Assembly: GCF_947498825.1 (NCBI RefSeq)
Contig: NZ_CANMLV010000022.1
Span: 23,909-87,908 of the forward strand
DNA: 64,000 bases
Source of the DNA: an uncultured Cedecea sp.
GTDB lineage: Bacteria; Pseudomonadota; Gammaproteobacteria; Enterobacterales; Enterobacteriaceae
Reading direction: 5' to 3'
The notes under the pieces: generated by a model
Told to the model about the DNA's origin: nothing
The model's database searches: none
What the model saw: the letters and a program-made list of their open reading frames with translations, nothing else
Made by a program: the position numbers and the translations under genes
Shown here: positions 34,201-46,115 of the stretch, piece after piece
Position numbering within the stretch: position 1 is the first letter of the stretch
How the letters are laid out: each line of letters starts with the position of its first letter

Positions 34201-35057
34201 GTCAGATTATCGACGGACAGATGGTGTTCAGTGTTATTTTCGCTTTCCCAACTCGCGCCCCCCTGTTTCAGCCAGATATTCCCTCCGCGAATTTCCCCGC
34301 CATTGATATCCATCCAGCCTTCCAGGCTAAAACGAGCGCTTTGCAAAGAGAGATTATCGGTCATCCAATGACTAAACCAAGGTTTGACATCAACATCATC
34401 TGCTTGTAACCAGATTTTGCCGCTATCCAGTAAGCCATTCTCATCCCGCAAGTCTAAACGAACATTGGCAACCCCATGTTGTCCGTTAAAACTCGACAAA
34501 CTCACCATACCTTCAGCGCGGTGGCGACTCTGCTCATTAAGCCAGGTCAGTTGCGGAATAGAGAGCTCAGAGCGCTGCCCCGAAAGGGTCAGAAAACTAA
34601 ATGTACTGTCACGAAGATCAAAGTGATCGAACTGACGCAAGAAGAGATTGCTTATTTTACTGGCTTCGAGACCATCGCCTCCCCCCTCTGAACTGAACGG
34701 GGTATTGATACGCACTTGTAGCTGATAAAAAGTGAGATCGCGAAACTGCCAGCGGGCATGCAACAAGCTTTGCCAGATATCCAGTGCCAGAGAGACACGT
34801 TTAATCTTCAGCTCGCCCCCTTCATTCAGCGGCACTTGAATATCTTCAACATTGAGGGTAGGGCCAAAGCTTTGCCAGCTGGCTTCAAGATGGCTGGCTT
34901 CAACAGGCACACCTGTTGCCTGCTCTATTTTTTCCAACAGAGCAGGACGCCATGTGTTCAGATGCGGTAGCACTAACCGTAGCGCACTGATCAGCAATGC
35001 AACAATAACAATCAGTCCCACGCCAGTAAGCAACAGTATGCCTGGCAGTCTCCTCAC
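31272..35057 (-). CDS. yhdP: AsmA-like phospholipid transport protein YhdP
   Basis: 1261 residues (E. coli 1266). N-terminal membrane helix (residues ~5-30, LPGILLLTGVGLIVIVALLI), a very long periplasmic beta-rich stretch, then a C-terminal AsmA-like region (VASFFGVSIPLQE-like, DFRDTFGSGFYYDSI, VNPIVGAAVFAASKVLSPLW). Member of the bridge-like group with TamB and YdbH that carries phospholipids to the outer membrane. Same strand as rng and tldD. Confidence 0.96.
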   Translation of the reverse strand: MRRLPGILLLTGVGLIVIVALLISALRLVLPHLNTWRPALLEKIEQATGVPVEASHLEASWQSFGPTLNVEDIQVPLNEGGELKIKRVSLALDIWQSLLHARWQFRDLTFYQLQVRINTPFSSEGGGDGLEASKISNLFLRQFDHFDLRDSTFSFLTLSGQRSELSIPQLTWLNEQSRHRAEGMVSLSSFNGQHGVANVRLDLRDENGLLDSGKIWLQADDVDVKPWFSHWMTDNLSLQSARFSLEGWMDINGGEIRGGNIWLKQGGASWESENNTEHHLSVDNLTAQISRESSGWELVIPDTNITLDDHAWPKGRLELAWLNGQGNTRGEEIRVRASNMELANFNGLMPVATRFSPEVVKVWKTMQPQGHIATLALDIPLDHPDQTRMQASWNNVSWNQWKLVPGVEHLSGTVSGSVMNGKLDVQVIDGKMPYETVFRAPLNITKGTASLLWKKDAEGFELEGKNIDVQAIAVWAKGDFRYLQPAQGEPWLGILAGIRTNNGAEAWRYFPENLMGKELTDYLSGAIQGGQADNATLVFGGDPGLFPFKDNEGQFQVYVPLRNATYAFQPDWPALKNLDITLDFLNQGLWMNADKVALGGVTARNLTANIPDYDKEQLLIDADINGPGAAVGPYFKDTPLDDSLAAALDELQISGDVNARLHLDIPLDGAMTLASGEVTLKNNDLLIKPLESTLHRLSGKFSFSNGDLRSEPLQATWFNQPVDIDFSTKTGEKEYQIGVNLSGDWLPGKINVIPDEISKKLSGRMGWTGKVDISLPYSGDAKYQVNLAGNLKNVSSHLPSPLNKSAGTALPVNIAVKGSLKEFTLNGNAGADNHFSSRWLLNKNLILDSAIWAANSKGIPALPESNSIELYLPAIAGEEWLGLSSQNKAHVTDDSIVLPQKVTLYIPVLTLGGQQWHDLSVMTQPTPGGSKVVAKGRELNGTLEMHKNAAWQANINYLYFNPEWAMKSDTGADNSIFSSSAIDFRSWPDVLLRCAECWLWGQKYGRIDGDLIVKGDTLKLENGLIEAGFARLTAEGEWVNKPGGLRTALKGSLTGQKVGQTASFFGVSIPLQESSFDVNYDLYWRDVPWSPDESSLSGILKMSLGRGRIESVGTGRAGQLLRLVSFDALLRKLRFDFRDTFGSGFYYDSINSTAWIKDGIFHTDDTLVDGLEADIAIKGEMDLVRRELNLEAIVAPEISATVSVATAFAVNPIVGAAVFAASKVLSPLWSKVSILRYSITGPMDKPKVDEVLRQPKMNEAR

Positions 35058-35106
35058 ATCTTTCCCCTTGTTATTACAGCATAATGCACAAATCCCAAGG
35101 AAGGAT

Positions 35107-36576
35107 TCACATCATAACCACATCGAACTGCTCCTGATTGTAGAGCGGCTCTATCTGTACTTTGACCTGTTTGCCAACAAAGATTTCAACCTCAGCCAAA
35201 GCATGAGATTCGTCACTTTTTAGCGCTTCACCGACGGCAGGAGAAGCATAAACCAGGAAACGATCGGAGTCATAGGCATGGTGCACACGGACCACTTCAC
35301 GCATAATTTCATAGCAGACTGTTTCAACACTTTTTACCGTACCACGACCATGACAGCTTGGGCATTCATTACACAGAACATGCTCAACGCTTTCACGCGT
35401 TCTTTTACGCGTCATTTCAACCAAGCCAAGCTGTGAAAAGTTACTGATCCCGGTCTTCACGCGGTCTTTACTCAGCGCTTGTTCAAGAGAATGCAGCACC
35501 CGGCGGCGATGATCCTCATTACTCATATCGATAAAATCGATGATGATAATTCCACCAAGGTTACGCAGCCGTAACTGACGGGCGATAGCTTGTGTCGCTT
35601 CGATATTGGTATTAAATATCGTGTCATCAAGGTTGCGATGACCAACAAATGCTCCGGTATTGATATCAACAGTCGTCATCGCTTCTGTCTGATCAATGAC
35701 CAGATAGCCACCAGACTTCAACTCAACTTTACGTTCCAGGGCCCGCTGGATTTCATTTTCAACATCGTAGAGATCAAAAATAGGCTGACGGCCACTGTAG
35801 TGTTCTATTTTGCTGGTCATCTCTGGCATATATTCTGCCGTGAACTCCAGCAAACATTCATAGGTCAGGCGTGAGTCAACACGAATTCTGTCCAGTGCTG
35901 CATCGGCAAAATCCCGTAATACACGCTGCGCCAAAGCCAATTCACCATACATCTGATAGCGAGTTTGATTACGTTTTTTACGCTCGCTAACCTTGGTCCA
36001 GACCCGTTTCAGGTATGCCGCATCAGAAGCTAAATCGCTTTCACAGACGCCTTCCGCCGCGGTACGAATAATAAATCCGCCCAGTTCGTCGCAATAATCA
36101 CTGACGATACGTTTTAAACGTTCACGCTCTTCTTCACTGTCAATACGCTGAGAGACACCCACATGTGAAGAACCCGGCATAAATACCAGATAACGTGAAG
36201 GTAAAGTGATATCAGTAGTGAGTCTGGCACCTTTGGTACCTAGCGGATCTTTAACCACTTGTACCATCAAGTCCTGGCCTTGGCGTACCAACTCTGCAAT
36301 ATCACGAACGTGGAAATTTTTTTGTTCTTCTCCGGCGACACATTCCGTGTGGGGCATGATATCGGAAGCATGGAGAAACGCTGCCTTATCAAGGCCAATA
36401 TCTACAAATGCCGCTTGCATACCGGGCAGCACTCGACTTACACGACCCTTGTAGATATTTCCGACAATTCCACGACGTGACTCACGTTCAATATGGATTT
36501 CTTGCAGTATTCCGCCGTCAATATAAGCAACCCGCGTTTCTGATGGAGTCACATTGACCAATAATTCAGCCGTCAT
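35107..36576 (-). CDS. rng: Ribonuclease G
   Basis: 489 residues from the ATG giving [13 protein letters not shown]; a longer frame adds 12 residues not found in RNase G. S1 domain ([21 protein letters not shown]), catalytic Asp residues in TTVDINTG and IIIDFIDM, zinc-link CPSCHGRG. Processes 16S rRNA 5' ends and some mRNAs. The start overlaps the yhdE 3' end by 11 bp; AGGAAAAG site. Confidence 0.98.
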   Translation of the reverse strand: MTAELLVNVTPSETRVAYIDGGILQEIHIERESRRGIVGNIYKGRVSRVLPGMQAAFVDIGLDKAAFLHASDIMPHTECVAGEEQKNFHVRDIAELVRQGQDLMVQVVKDPLGTKGARLTTDITLPSRYLVFMPGSSHVGVSQRIDSEEERERLKRIVSDYCDELGGFIIRTAAEGVCESDLASDAAYLKRVWTKVSERKKRNQTRYQMYGELALAQRVLRDFADAALDRIRVDSRLTYECLLEFTAEYMPEMTSKIEHYSGRQPIFDLYDVENEIQRALERKVELKSGGYLVIDQTEAMTTVDINTGAFVGHRNLDDTIFNTNIEATQAIARQLRLRNLGGIIIIDFIDMSNEDHRRRVLHSLEQALSKDRVKTGISNFSQLGLVEMTRKRTRESVEHVLCNECPSCHGRGTVKSVETVCYEIMREVVRVHHAYDSDRFLVYASPAVGEALKSDESHALAEVEIFVGKQVKVQIEPLYNQEQFDVVMM

Positions 36577-37159
36577 CTTTTCCTCGTCGATTCCGTAACG
36601 CGTGAAAATCACTCAGCAATTCATTTGTTTCCACCAGCGGTAGTCCCATGACTGCATGATAACTACCATTAATTTTTCGGACAAAAGCGCCACCAAGACC
36701 TTGAATGCCATAGGCACCGGCTTTATCCATAGGTTCGCCGCTGGCGATATAGTCACTAATGTCTTGTTCCGATAAATAACGAAACATCACCTGAGTTATG
36801 ACCAGACTTTCCAGCACTTGAGCGCTGTCTGCAATTGCTACTGCGGTCATGACATTATGTTGCCGTCCTGATAGCTGACGAAGCATATGAGCAGCTTGTT
36901 CGGTACTCTGTGGTTTTTCTAATATTTCACCTTCGAGCACCACGATAGTATCAGCCCCAAGCACAGGGAGATCCTGTTTAGCCATGGCAACACCCGCCTG
37001 AGCCTTTTCACGCGCCAGGCGTCGAACATATTGCTGCGCATTTTCATGTGGCTGTCTCTGCTCAATAATACCCGGAACTATCTGCTCAAAAACCAAACCC
37101 AGCTGGGCCAAAAGTTCCTGACGACGTGGCGATCCAGATGCCAGATATAACGTAATCAT
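36566..37159 (-). CDS. yhdE: Maf-type dTTP/UTP pyrophosphatase YhdE
   Basis: 197 residues. Maf family: N-terminal [14 protein letters not shown] substrate loop, [11 protein letters not shown] with the conserved Asp, and a C-terminal [11 protein letters not shown]. Hydrolyses dTTP and UTP and modified bases for pool cleaning. Between mreD and rng as in E. coli. Confidence 0.96.
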   Translation of the reverse strand: MITLYLASGSPRRQELLAQLGLVFEQIVPGIIEQRQPHENAQQYVRRLAREKAQAGVAMAKQDLPVLGADTIVVLEGEILEKPQSTEQAAHMLRQLSGRQHNVMTAVAIADSAQVLESLVITQVMFRYLSEQDISDYIASGEPMDKAGAYGIQGLGGAFVRKINGSYHAVMGLPLVETNELLSDFHALRNRRGKDDG

Positions 37160-37167
37160 AATTACCT

Positions 37168-37656
37168 TTATTGCACAGCGAATTGTTGGCGAATTTTACG
37201 CATTAGCAGGAAAATCCACGGCCAAAGAATACCGTTGATCCCACTACTCCAAAAAACAGCGGGCTGAAAGGCGACATTGGCATTTAAAAAACCGGCCCAG
37301 AAAACAATCAAATTAGCGACCAGGGATAATAAAATCACGACTAATGCTTGTTGCCATAAAGCAAGGTTACGGAATAACTGATATTTAAGCGTCACCAGGT
37401 AGGCTACAATACTGAGTGCTAACGCACGCACACCCAAGGTGGAGCCACTGATCAAATCCATAATCGCGCCTACCGCAAAACCGGTTCCGACATTAACACG
37501 ATGTGGCAGGGCCAGGATCCAGTATAACAGTATCAGTAATACCCAATCGGGCCGGTATAATTTCAAATCATCCGGCCATGGCATCACTTCTAGCAGCAGC
37601 GCAATAAGAAAAGAGATCCAGATAACCCAGCGACCCTGGCTGCGATAACGTCCCAC
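37168..37656 (-). CDS. mreD: Rod shape-determining protein MreD
   Basis: 162 residues with five or six membrane helices. Conserved [22 protein letters not shown] and [13 protein letters not shown]. Inner-membrane part of the elongasome. Its start overlaps the mreC stop by one base. Confidence 0.96.
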   Translation of the reverse strand: MGRYRSQGRWVIWISFLIALLLEVMPWPDDLKLYRPDWVLLILLYWILALPHRVNVGTGFAVGAIMDLISGSTLGVRALALSIVAYLVTLKYQLFRNLALWQQALVVILLSLVANLIVFWAGFLNANVAFQPAVFWSSGINGILWPWIFLLMRKIRQQFAVQ

Positions 37657-38675
37657 TAGCGACTCCCTGTTGGCGCTGTAGTAGTACGGGGTGTATTTCC
37701 CCCGTTTGCCGGAGTTGGAGCAGGTGCGGCATCTGGAGTCGGCGCAGGAGGCCCCATAGCATCAGCAGGAGGTAATACTTGCGGCATCATTTGCATCAAT
37801 CGTTCGTTAGCGACGCGATGAACTTCATGAGGCGCCATAGGTATGTCCCCTTCTTTATCAGCTCCCCACAGCAACAGCAAATAGCGTAAACGCTGTAATC
37901 CTGCGGTTGGGCGGGCCTGAATCACGGTATAAGCACGCTGAGTATCCAGCTTGACAGAAGACACCACACCCACCGGATAACCTTCAGGAAAACGTCCGCC
38001 CAATCCTGAGGTCACCAGTACATCACCGACACGAATATCAGTATTGGCAGGTAAATGTTCAAGTTGCAGATCGTCGCTACAACCCGTACCTGAAGCCAGT
38101 ACCCGAATATCATTACGCAATACTTGAATGGGCAGCGAATGCGTGGCATCACAAATCAGCAGTACCCGGCTGGTGAATTTCGCCACCGCCACCACTTGAC
38201 CAACCACCCCTTTATCGCTAATAACCGGCTGACCTTCGTAAACGCCATTAATGCTGCCTTTATCAATAACCACCTGGTCACTATAGGGATCGCTCACCGT
38301 AGAGATGACCTGAGTAACCATTTTTTGCTCGTCCTGGCGCAAAGGCGAACCGAGCAGTTCTCGCAGACGCGTATTTTCCTGCCGATACTGGCCCAGCATC
38401 AACAGTTCACTGTTTTTCAGGATCAGTTCCTGACGTAAAACACGGTTTTCACGTTCCAGCTGGCTACGCGAAGTTAATGTCTGAGACACGTTGTCGAGTA
38501 ATTCACGAGGGCCGTTAGAAACAAAATAGAAAGGGCTGACAGCAGTATCAAGGTATGTTCGAATTTGACTGAACACCCCTAAGCGGCTATCGGCAATAAT
38601 GACGCCGAGCGCCACCAAAACCGCCAGAACAAGGCGAATTTGCAGCGACGGGCCACGACTAAAAATGGGCTTCAT
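37656..38675 (-). CDS. mreC: Rod shape-determining protein MreC
   Basis: 339 residues (E. coli 367, so a shorter C-terminal tail). Membrane helix near residues 12-30, periplasmic coiled-coil ([19 protein letters not shown]), beta domain ([34 protein letters not shown]), and a Pro/Ala/Thr-rich C-terminal tail (from ~305). Couples MreB to PBP2 and RodA. Confidence 0.97.
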   Translation of the reverse strand: MKPIFSRGPSLQIRLVLAVLVALGVIIADSRLGVFSQIRTYLDTAVSPFYFVSNGPRELLDNVSQTLTSRSQLERENRVLRQELILKNSELLMLGQYRQENTRLRELLGSPLRQDEQKMVTQVISTVSDPYSDQVVIDKGSINGVYEGQPVISDKGVVGQVVAVAKFTSRVLLICDATHSLPIQVLRNDIRVLASGTGCSDDLQLEHLPANTDIRVGDVLVTSGLGGRFPEGYPVGVVSSVKLDTQRAYTVIQARPTAGLQRLRYLLLLWGADKEGDIPMAPHEVHRVANERLMQMMPQVLPPADAMGPPAPTPDAAPAPTPANGGNTPRTTTAPTGSR

Positions 38676-38703
38676 AGGCTATGCGTATTCCCGAACCAAC
38701 AAG

Positions 38704-38728
38704 CAAGGGAAGCCATCAGGCTCCCTTG
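38704..38728 (-). terminator. Hairpin between mreB and mreC
   Basis: CAAGGGA-A-GCC pairs with GGC-TCCCTTG around ATCA. Without a T-run it is more likely a partial terminator or processing/stability hairpin that lowers mreCD relative to mreB. Confidence 0.5.
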
Positions 38729-38739
38729 TACCGAGGCTA

Positions 38740-40087
<1,348 letters not shown>

Positions 40088-42028
40088 TTAAACCGAGTAT
40101 CTTTGAGAATATTTTTTCACGTCATTATCCAGTAACTGTGCCGCGGCAATAAAATCGCCTTGCGCGCCTGCTACGCCATTATCCATCAGAGTCTGCCATT
40201 CACTCAGCGTTCTTACGCCTGACGCAAACACATGTGCATGCGTCCCGTGACATGCTTCAACTAAACTCTGTAGAAACAGCTGGTTCTCTGTCTGTTTGCC
40301 AATGTTTCTTACAACAGCAGGATGCAGTTTAATCAATTCGATATCCAAAACCTTAATGTAAGAGGTACTGGCCACCGTTAATCCTGCATGAATAACTGCT
40401 ATCTGCCCACCTAATGTCGTGATGGTTTTGATTATCGGACGTAACAGACTGATATGTTGACATACATCTTCCTCTGCAAGTTCAAAAATAATCCGCGAAC
40501 GCAGTGATTTTTCATATTGCATTAACGAATTCCGGACCCAGTCCTGAAAAGAAGGACGTATTAATGAGTCGAGAGAAACCTGAATCGCCATAGTTTCTTC
40601 CGGCCAGAATCGCAGTAATGGCAATAAACGAGAGATGATAAGCTTGTCATATTGCTCAGATAAACCGAACTGTTCGACCATCGGCATATACTCATCGGGT
40701 AGTATTTCCTGCTTACCATCCAAAATACGGCATTGGATATCCCGATGAACCACAACGCCCTGGCGATTAACCGCCGGAGTTTGATAAAATCGCGGCCCAC
40801 CTTGTTTTAACATTTGTTCCAGCAAAGTGCGCCATTTAACACTTCCACGTCCGGTATCAGGCAAACTCTCATCATAAACACACCAGCTATTTGTGCCTTG
40901 TAACACCGCGTTCCGGACAGCAATTTCTGCCTGATCCATCACCTGCTCTTTAGTTTGTCCATTGCGCCAGGAACAGATTCCAATATGCAATACATTGTCT
41001 TTATCGACGATTCGGGTAGAGGGCAGAGCATCAACACAATGAAGCAGTTGACTGGCAAAACTATTGGCGTCTTTCAAACTACGATGCGGTAGCAGTACTG
41101 CAAAATCATTACGTAAATAGCGCGCCAGAATCGCACCGGGGTAACGCATGACAAAGGTCGATAACAGATTAATCAGAACAAACTGATAATCTTCAACAAC
41201 ATCACTTTCCCAAAGCTCTCGCAGATGTTCAAAGTCTGGCAGGCGAAGGAGCATAGCCATACCATGCACGTCTGCCTGGGCGTGCTCTTCTAATAGTATC
41301 GATAGCTGGTTGTCGAAGAATTGTCTATTACTGAGACCCGTTTTTGCATCCTGAGCCGCAAAAGTACGGATTAACGTATCCAGACGATTGCGCTGTTCAT
41401 TGACTGTCTGCAAATCAGCCAGTAATACATCTAATGCTCTACTGGCTGAATGCGGATATTCCAAAACCGTGCTCTTCACTTCAATATCTCGCTCGCCTTC
41501 CAGAATTTTACTCGCCCGTTTTTCCAGTAGCTCCTGTCCCAGTAGTACGCCTCTTAGCCAGTACAGAAACCACAATAAGATAAAAATGATAATGAGCATC
41601 GCGATGATAAAAGGGATAACCGGTGGAATAGCATAAAAATAGCTCGGGATAACATAATGATAAGCCAGACTAATACTCATCCCCGGATGATGAATTAAAT
41701 GAATAGTAAGATTACGTAGATCGCTGTGTGGTATCTGCGACAAGATATTAGCGGGAAGTTGATATCTGAATAGATCGCCGCTTTCATTATTTAAACGAAT
41801 TTCGGTGATAGCAGACTGTATCATCTCCTCCTTAAGCCAGGACTCAAGAGTTTCGGGCGATGCTGAAACTAAATGAATATCAATCATTGATGCCACAGCG
41901 GTAACCCGCTGTTCAGCCTTTTCCTGAATCAAGTATAAAAAGCTCAATGAACTACCAGCCACGGTCAAAATAACCGTTAATCCGGTTAACAAGGCTATGA
42001 AAACTGAAAGCTTTGTCGTTAATTTCAT
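40088..42028 (-). CDS. csrD: RNase E specificity factor CsrD
   Basis: 646 residues, same length as E. coli. Two membrane helices (near residues 7-32 and 133-158), a HAMP-like region, then a degenerate GGDEF domain and a degenerate EAL domain (QVSLDSLIRPSFQDWV, FELAEEDVCQ). It does not make or cleave c-di-GMP in E. coli; it directs RNase E to CsrB and CsrC small RNAs. Confidence 0.96.
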   Translation of the reverse strand: MKLTTKLSVFIALLTGLTVILTVAGSSLSFLYLIQEKAEQRVTAVASMIDIHLVSASPETLESWLKEEMIQSAITEIRLNNESGDLFRYQLPANILSQIPHSDLRNLTIHLIHHPGMSISLAYHYVIPSYFYAIPPVIPFIIAMLIIIFILLWFLYWLRGVLLGQELLEKRASKILEGERDIEVKSTVLEYPHSASRALDVLLADLQTVNEQRNRLDTLIRTFAAQDAKTGLSNRQFFDNQLSILLEEHAQADVHGMAMLLRLPDFEHLRELWESDVVEDYQFVLINLLSTFVMRYPGAILARYLRNDFAVLLPHRSLKDANSFASQLLHCVDALPSTRIVDKDNVLHIGICSWRNGQTKEQVMDQAEIAVRNAVLQGTNSWCVYDESLPDTGRGSVKWRTLLEQMLKQGGPRFYQTPAVNRQGVVVHRDIQCRILDGKQEILPDEYMPMVEQFGLSEQYDKLIISRLLPLLRFWPEETMAIQVSLDSLIRPSFQDWVRNSLMQYEKSLRSRIIFELAEEDVCQHISLLRPIIKTITTLGGQIAVIHAGLTVASTSYIKVLDIELIKLHPAVVRNIGKQTENQLFLQSLVEACHGTHAHVFASGVRTLSEWQTLMDNGVAGAQGDFIAAAQLLDNDVKKYSQRYSV

Positions 42029-42227
42029 CCCGATGCTGGCCCTGATAAATAAAGATAAAATGTTCTGTCATCGACCCTAACCATTAATTAATTACGGCAG
42101 ATAAATCCAAAAACAGTCAAATATAGCGGTAATAATCAGCACATTCATTGAGATGAATCTTCATTGCACCGCTGTATTCAGTATAGATTGATAACTCGAT
42201 TTACAATGCCCCACTCAGGAGTCCCCC

Positions 42228-43202
42228 ATGAAAGCGTTAGTTCTGGAACAGAATGAAGGTCAAACACTTGCCGAGATAAAAACGATTGATCCCTCTGCAC
42301 TACCCGCAGGTGATGTCACTGTTGATATTGATTACTCCGATTTGAACTACAAAGATGCGCTAGCCATCACCGGTAAAGGAAAAATTATCCGCCAATTTCC
42401 AATGGTTCCCGGAATTGATTTTGCGGGGCGCGTTTCCAGTAGCGAAAACAGCCAGTTCCACGCCGGACAACCGGTCTTACTGACAGGTTGGGGAGTTGGA
42501 GAAAATCATTGGGGAGGTCTGGCAAAACAAGCCCGCGTCAATGCCGACTGGTTAGTCCCAATGCCAGAAGGACTGAATGCACGGAAAGCGATGATAATAG
42601 GTACGGCTGGCTTTACGGCCATGCTTTGCGTTATGGCACTGGAGGATGCAGGCGTTACCCCAAAAAGTGGCGAAGTTATCGTTACCGGGGCCAGTGGTGG
42701 CGTAGGCAGTACTGCCGTCGCGTTGCTGCATCATTTAGGATACCAGGTTGCCGCAGTATCAGGCAGAAGCAGCACTCACTCATATTTACAGCAACTGGGA
42801 GCAGGACGCATTCTGGATCGCGATGCCTTCTCTGACTCGCGTCCGCTGGAAAAACAAACCTGGGCAGGTGCTATTGATACTGTCGGTGGTAAAGTATTAG
42901 CTACCTTACTGGCCCAGATGAATTATGGCGGCTGTGTTGCGACTTGCGGTCTGGCTGGAGGGACGTCACTTCCTACGACGGTGATGCCGTTTATTCTGCG
43001 AAATGTGCGACTGCAAGGTATCGATTCGGTGATGACACCGGTAGCACGCCGTTTTGCTGCCTGGGAACGTCTTGCCAGAGAATTACCTGAAAGCTTTTAT
43101 CAGCAGGCAGCAACTGAAATTACGCTCGACCAAGTATCAGCATATGCTCATGCCATCTTAAATAATGAAGTCCGCGGACGCACAATCGTCAAAATCGACT
43201 AA
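42228..43202 (+). CDS. acuI: Acrylyl-CoA reductase (NADPH)
   Basis: 324 residues (also known as YhdH). Medium-chain reductase/quinone oxidoreductase family without zinc. It shows DYSDLNYKDALAITGKGKI, PMVPGIDFAG, and the NADPH motif VTGASGGVGSTAVALL near residue 150. Reduces toxic acryloyl-CoA to propionyl-CoA. Good CAGGAG site. Divergent from csrD. Confidence 0.95.
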   Translation: MKALVLEQNEGQTLAEIKTIDPSALPAGDVTVDIDYSDLNYKDALAITGKGKIIRQFPMVPGIDFAGRVSSSENSQFHAGQPVLLTGWGVGENHWGGLAKQARVNADWLVPMPEGLNARKAMIIGTAGFTAMLCVMALEDAGVTPKSGEVIVTGASGGVGSTAVALLHHLGYQVAAVSGRSSTHSYLQQLGAGRILDRDAFSDSRPLEKQTWAGAIDTVGGKVLATLLAQMNYGGCVATCGLAGGTSLPTTVMPFILRNVRLQGIDSVMTPVARRFAAWERLARELPESFYQQAATEITLDQVSAYAHAILNNEVRGRTIVKID

Positions 43203-43216
43203 CCGTGGATAATACC

Positions 43217-43240
43217 GACCCGGTTAATTGAGTCCGGGTC
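43217..43240 (+). terminator. acuI terminator
   Basis: GACCCGG / CCGGGTC stem with a 10-nt loop, 14 bp after acuI, followed by TAAATTTCAATTTTT. Confidence 0.75.
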
Positions 43241-43320
43241 TAAATTTCAATTTTTCGTGACATATTAGCCAGTGCAGTTTATCTCCCCCATACTAGGGTT
43301 CTTGTATTAAGGAGAGCGTT

Positions 43321-44325
43321 ATGAAAAAAATCACCCATCTTAACGAATCTGACGTTACGCCTGAGTCTGTCTTTATGATGAAACGCCGCCAGGTTCTAAA
43401 GGCACTCGGGTTGAGTGCCGCAGCCCTGACCTTACCGCAACCTGCTCAGGCTGACCTTTTCTCCTGGTTTAAAGGTAATGATCGTCCTCCTGCGCCTGCA
43501 GGAAAGCCACTAACCTTCAGCCAGCCAGAACAATGGCAATCAACGCTTGCCCTGACGCCCGAAGATAAGGTGATGGGATACAATAATTTTTATGAATTCG
43601 GGTTAGATAAAGCAGACCCTGCAGCGAATGCTGGTTCACTCAAAACTAACCCCTGGCAGCTCACCATCAGCGGTGAAGTGGCTAAACCTGTCACACTGGA
43701 TTTCGATGACCTTCACCAGCATTTTCCACTGGAAGAAAGAATCTACCGTATGCGCTGCGTAGAAGCCTGGTCGATGGTGGTCCCGTGGATTGGTTTTCCA
43801 CTGAGTAAGCTACTTGCGCTGGCTGAACCCACCAGCAATGCACGATATGTTGCGTTTGAAACGTTGTATGATCCAGAGCAAATGCCGGGACAGAAAGATC
43901 GCTTTATCGGTGGGGGGCTAAAGTATCCCTACGTAGAAGGATTACGACTGGATGAGGCCATGCATCCACTGACACTGATGACCGTTGGCGTCTATGGTAA
44001 AGCCTTGCCGCCACAGAATGGCGCACCAGTACGTTTGATAGTTCCCTGGAAATATGGTTTTAAAGGCATTAAGTCAATTACCAGTATCAAACTAGTGCGT
44101 GATATTCCCCCTACAACCTGGAATATGGGCGCTCCGAATGAGTACGGTTTTTATGCCAATGTGAACCCTCATGTGGATCATCCACGCTGGTCTCAGGCTT
44201 CAGAAAGATTTATTGGTTCAGGTGGGATACTGGATGTAAAACGCCAGCCAACTCAGCTATTTAATGGCTATGCCGACCAAGTTGCTTCCTTATATCGTGG
44301 TCTTAATCTGAAGGAGAATTTCTGA
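43321..44325 (+). CDS. msrP: Periplasmic methionine sulfoxide reductase catalytic subunit MsrP
   Basis: 334 residues. Tat signal with [18 protein letters not shown] and cleavage near AQA-DL (residue ~44). Sulfite-oxidase-fold molybdopterin enzyme; the Mo ligand is Cys146 in [10 protein letters not shown]. Repairs oxidised methionines of envelope proteins with electrons from MsrQ. AAGGAGAG site. The gene pair lies here rather than at the E. coli yedYZ position. Confidence 0.96.
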   Translation: MKKITHLNESDVTPESVFMMKRRQVLKALGLSAAALTLPQPAQADLFSWFKGNDRPPAPAGKPLTFSQPEQWQSTLALTPEDKVMGYNNFYEFGLDKADPAANAGSLKTNPWQLTISGEVAKPVTLDFDDLHQHFPLEERIYRMRCVEAWSMVVPWIGFPLSKLLALAEPTSNARYVAFETLYDPEQMPGQKDRFIGGGLKYPYVEGLRLDEAMHPLTLMTVGVYGKALPPQNGAPVRLIVPWKYGFKGIKSITSIKLVRDIPPTTWNMGAPNEYGFYANVNPHVDHPRWSQASERFIGSGGILDVKRQPTQLFNGYADQVASLYRGLNLKENF

Positions 44326-44928
44326 ATGCGTTTGACGGCCAGGCAGATACTCTGGGTTAAAGTCCTGCTGCATCTGGCGGCTTTTCTGCCCCTGGTTTGG
44401 TTGGTTTACGCCACTAGCCAGGGAGCGCTTAGCGCCGACCCGGCAAAGGATATTCAGCATTTTACCGGCCTGATGGCGCTGAAATTGTTGCTGGCGACGC
44501 TGGTCGTCACACCACTGGCGCGATATGGTAAACAACCACTACTGATACGCACTCGACGCCTGTTGGGAGTGTGGTGTTTTGTCTGGGCTACACTACACTT
44601 GGTCAGTTACTCAGTACTGGAGCTTGGCATCAATAATCTTAATCTGTTAGGGAGCGAACTCGTGACTCGTCCCTACCTGACTATCGGGATTATTTGCTGG
44701 CTGATTTTATTCGCACTAACCCTGACATCCACTCAAGCCGCAATGAAACGTTTGGGTTCTCGCTGGCAAAAATTACATAACGCCGTCTATCTGGTATTGA
44801 TTCTGGCACCCGTGCATTTTATCTGGTCAGTGAAGGTATTGTCTCCACAACCTCTGCTTTATGCTCTGGCTGCACTGGTGTTACTTGCCTTACGTTACAA
44901 GAAATTCCGCACATGGAAACGCCGGTAA
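44326..44928 (+). CDS. msrQ: Heme-binding membrane subunit MsrQ
   Basis: 200 residues with about six membrane helices and conserved His residues ([27 protein letters not shown]) for heme. Ferric reductase-like protein that passes electrons from quinol to MsrP. ATG immediately follows the msrP stop, with AAGGAG within msrP, so they are coupled. Confidence 0.95.
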   Translation: MRLTARQILWVKVLLHLAAFLPLVWLVYATSQGALSADPAKDIQHFTGLMALKLLLATLVVTPLARYGKQPLLIRTRRLLGVWCFVWATLHLVSYSVLELGINNLNLLGSELVTRPYLTIGIICWLILFALTLTSTQAAMKRLGSRWQKLHNAVYLVLILAPVHFIWSVKVLSPQPLLYALAALVLLALRYKKFRTWKRR

Positions 44929-44939
44929 CATCCCTTGCT

Positions 44940-44968
44940 ATACTGGACTCATGAAGTGAGCCCAGTAT
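44940..44968 (+). terminator. msrPQ terminator
   Basis: ATACTGG-A-CTCA pairs with TGAG-C-CCAGTAT, 5-nt loop, followed by ACTGTTT; 11 bp after msrQ. Confidence 0.7.
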
Positions 44969-45157
44969 ACTGTTTCAAGATAGCTGTGGATAATCTTCCC
45001 TGATAAGACCACTATTTAGCTGCCAAAAGCTACGAAATAGATATAATATGCGACTTCTGTTTTTCCTGAGTCTCATTTTTTGACTCTGGAGATGACAATC
45101 GGACAAGTTCAGTATATTTTGTCTGTTACTGGCTAAATTGCAGGAGATGGCGGCACA

Positions 45158-45610
45158 ATGTCGTGTAAATTTAACATTTTACTTTTGAATGGTCCTAACT
45201 TGAATATGTTAGGAACTCGGGAACCAGATAAGTATGGTAGCCTGACATTATCAGAAATTGTTAATACACTCGAAACAGAGGCCAAGGCCTTAGACGTTGC
45301 GTTGGACCATCTACAGTCAAACGCTGAGCATGTGTTGATTGACCGAATTCATCAGGCTAAAGATTCAATTGATTTTATTCTGATTAATCCGGCTGCATTT
45401 ACACATACTAGCGTCGCACTGCGTGATGCCTTGCTGGCGGTGGATATTCCGTTTATCGAAATTCATCTCAGCAATGTTCATGCTCGTGAGCCGTTTCGCC
45501 ATCATTCGTATCTATCAGATAAAGCCGTTGGGGTAATCTGCGGATTAGGCGCCGATGGCTATTCATATGCACTTCAGACAGCGGTAAAACGCTTGTCAAA
45601 ATCCATCTAA
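45158..45610 (+). CDS. aroQ: 3-Dehydroquinate dehydratase, type II
   Basis: 150 residues. [19 protein letters not shown] holds the catalytic Arg and Tyr26; [18 protein letters not shown] holds the active His. Third step of the shikimate pathway. E. coli uses the unrelated AroD enzyme, so this gene separates the window from E. coli. It precedes accB, an arrangement known in Yersinia and Pasteurellaceae. Confidence 0.97.
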   Translation: MSCKFNILLLNGPNLNMLGTREPDKYGSLTLSEIVNTLETEAKALDVALDHLQSNAEHVLIDRIHQAKDSIDFILINPAAFTHTSVALRDALLAVDIPFIEIHLSNVHAREPFRHHSYLSDKAVGVICGLGADGYSYALQTAVKRLSKSI

Positions 45611-45631
45611 ACAAGAGTACGGAACTGACTC

Positions 45632-46105
45632 ATGGATATTCGTAAGATTAAAAAACTGATTGAACTGGTTGAAGAGTCTGGCATCTCTGAACTGGAAATT
45701 TCTGAAGGTGAAGAATCTGTTCGCATCAGTCGTGCACCAGTTAACAGTGGCTTCCCAGCAATGCAACAAGCCTATGCTGCACCGATGTATGCACCACAAC
45801 CCGGTCTTTCTCAGGCTATTGCTCCTGCCGCTGCCCCGGTTATGGAAACATCAGCTACTACAGAATTGAGTGGTCATATTGTACGTTCTCCGATGGTGGG
45901 GACTTTCTACCGTACCCCAACTCCAGACGCGAAAGCTTTCGTTGAAGTGGGTCAAAAAGTGAATGCGGGCGATACTCTGTGCATCGTTGAAGCAATGAAA
46001 ATGATGAACCAGATTGAAGCGGATAAAACTGGTGTGGTGAAAGCCATCCTGGTTGAAAATGGTCAACCGGTAGAGTTTGACGAGCCGCTAGTTGTCATCG
46101 AATAA
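45632..46105 (+). CDS. accB: Biotin carboxyl carrier protein of acetyl-CoA carboxylase
   Basis: 157 residues. N-terminal assembly part, Ala/Pro-rich linker (about residues 43-75), C-terminal biotinyl domain with EAMKMMN; the biotin-bearing residue is Lys123. Carries CO2 between AccC and AccAD in fatty-acid synthesis. accC follows 10 bp later. Confidence 0.99.
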   Translation: MDIRKIKKLIELVEESGISELEISEGEESVRISRAPVNSGFPAMQQAYAAPMYAPQPGLSQAIAPAAAPVMETSATTELSGHIVRSPMVGTFYRTPTPDAKAFVEVGQKVNAGDTLCIVEAMKMMNQIEADKTGVVKAILVENGQPVEFDEPLVVIE

Positions 46106-46115
46106 CGAGGCTAAC

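Noticed and set aside
32191..34970. Plus-strand open frames inside yhdP, tldD, rng and mre genes
   Set aside because: They are antisense shadows of well-supported conserved genes without their own ribosome sites or recognisable products.
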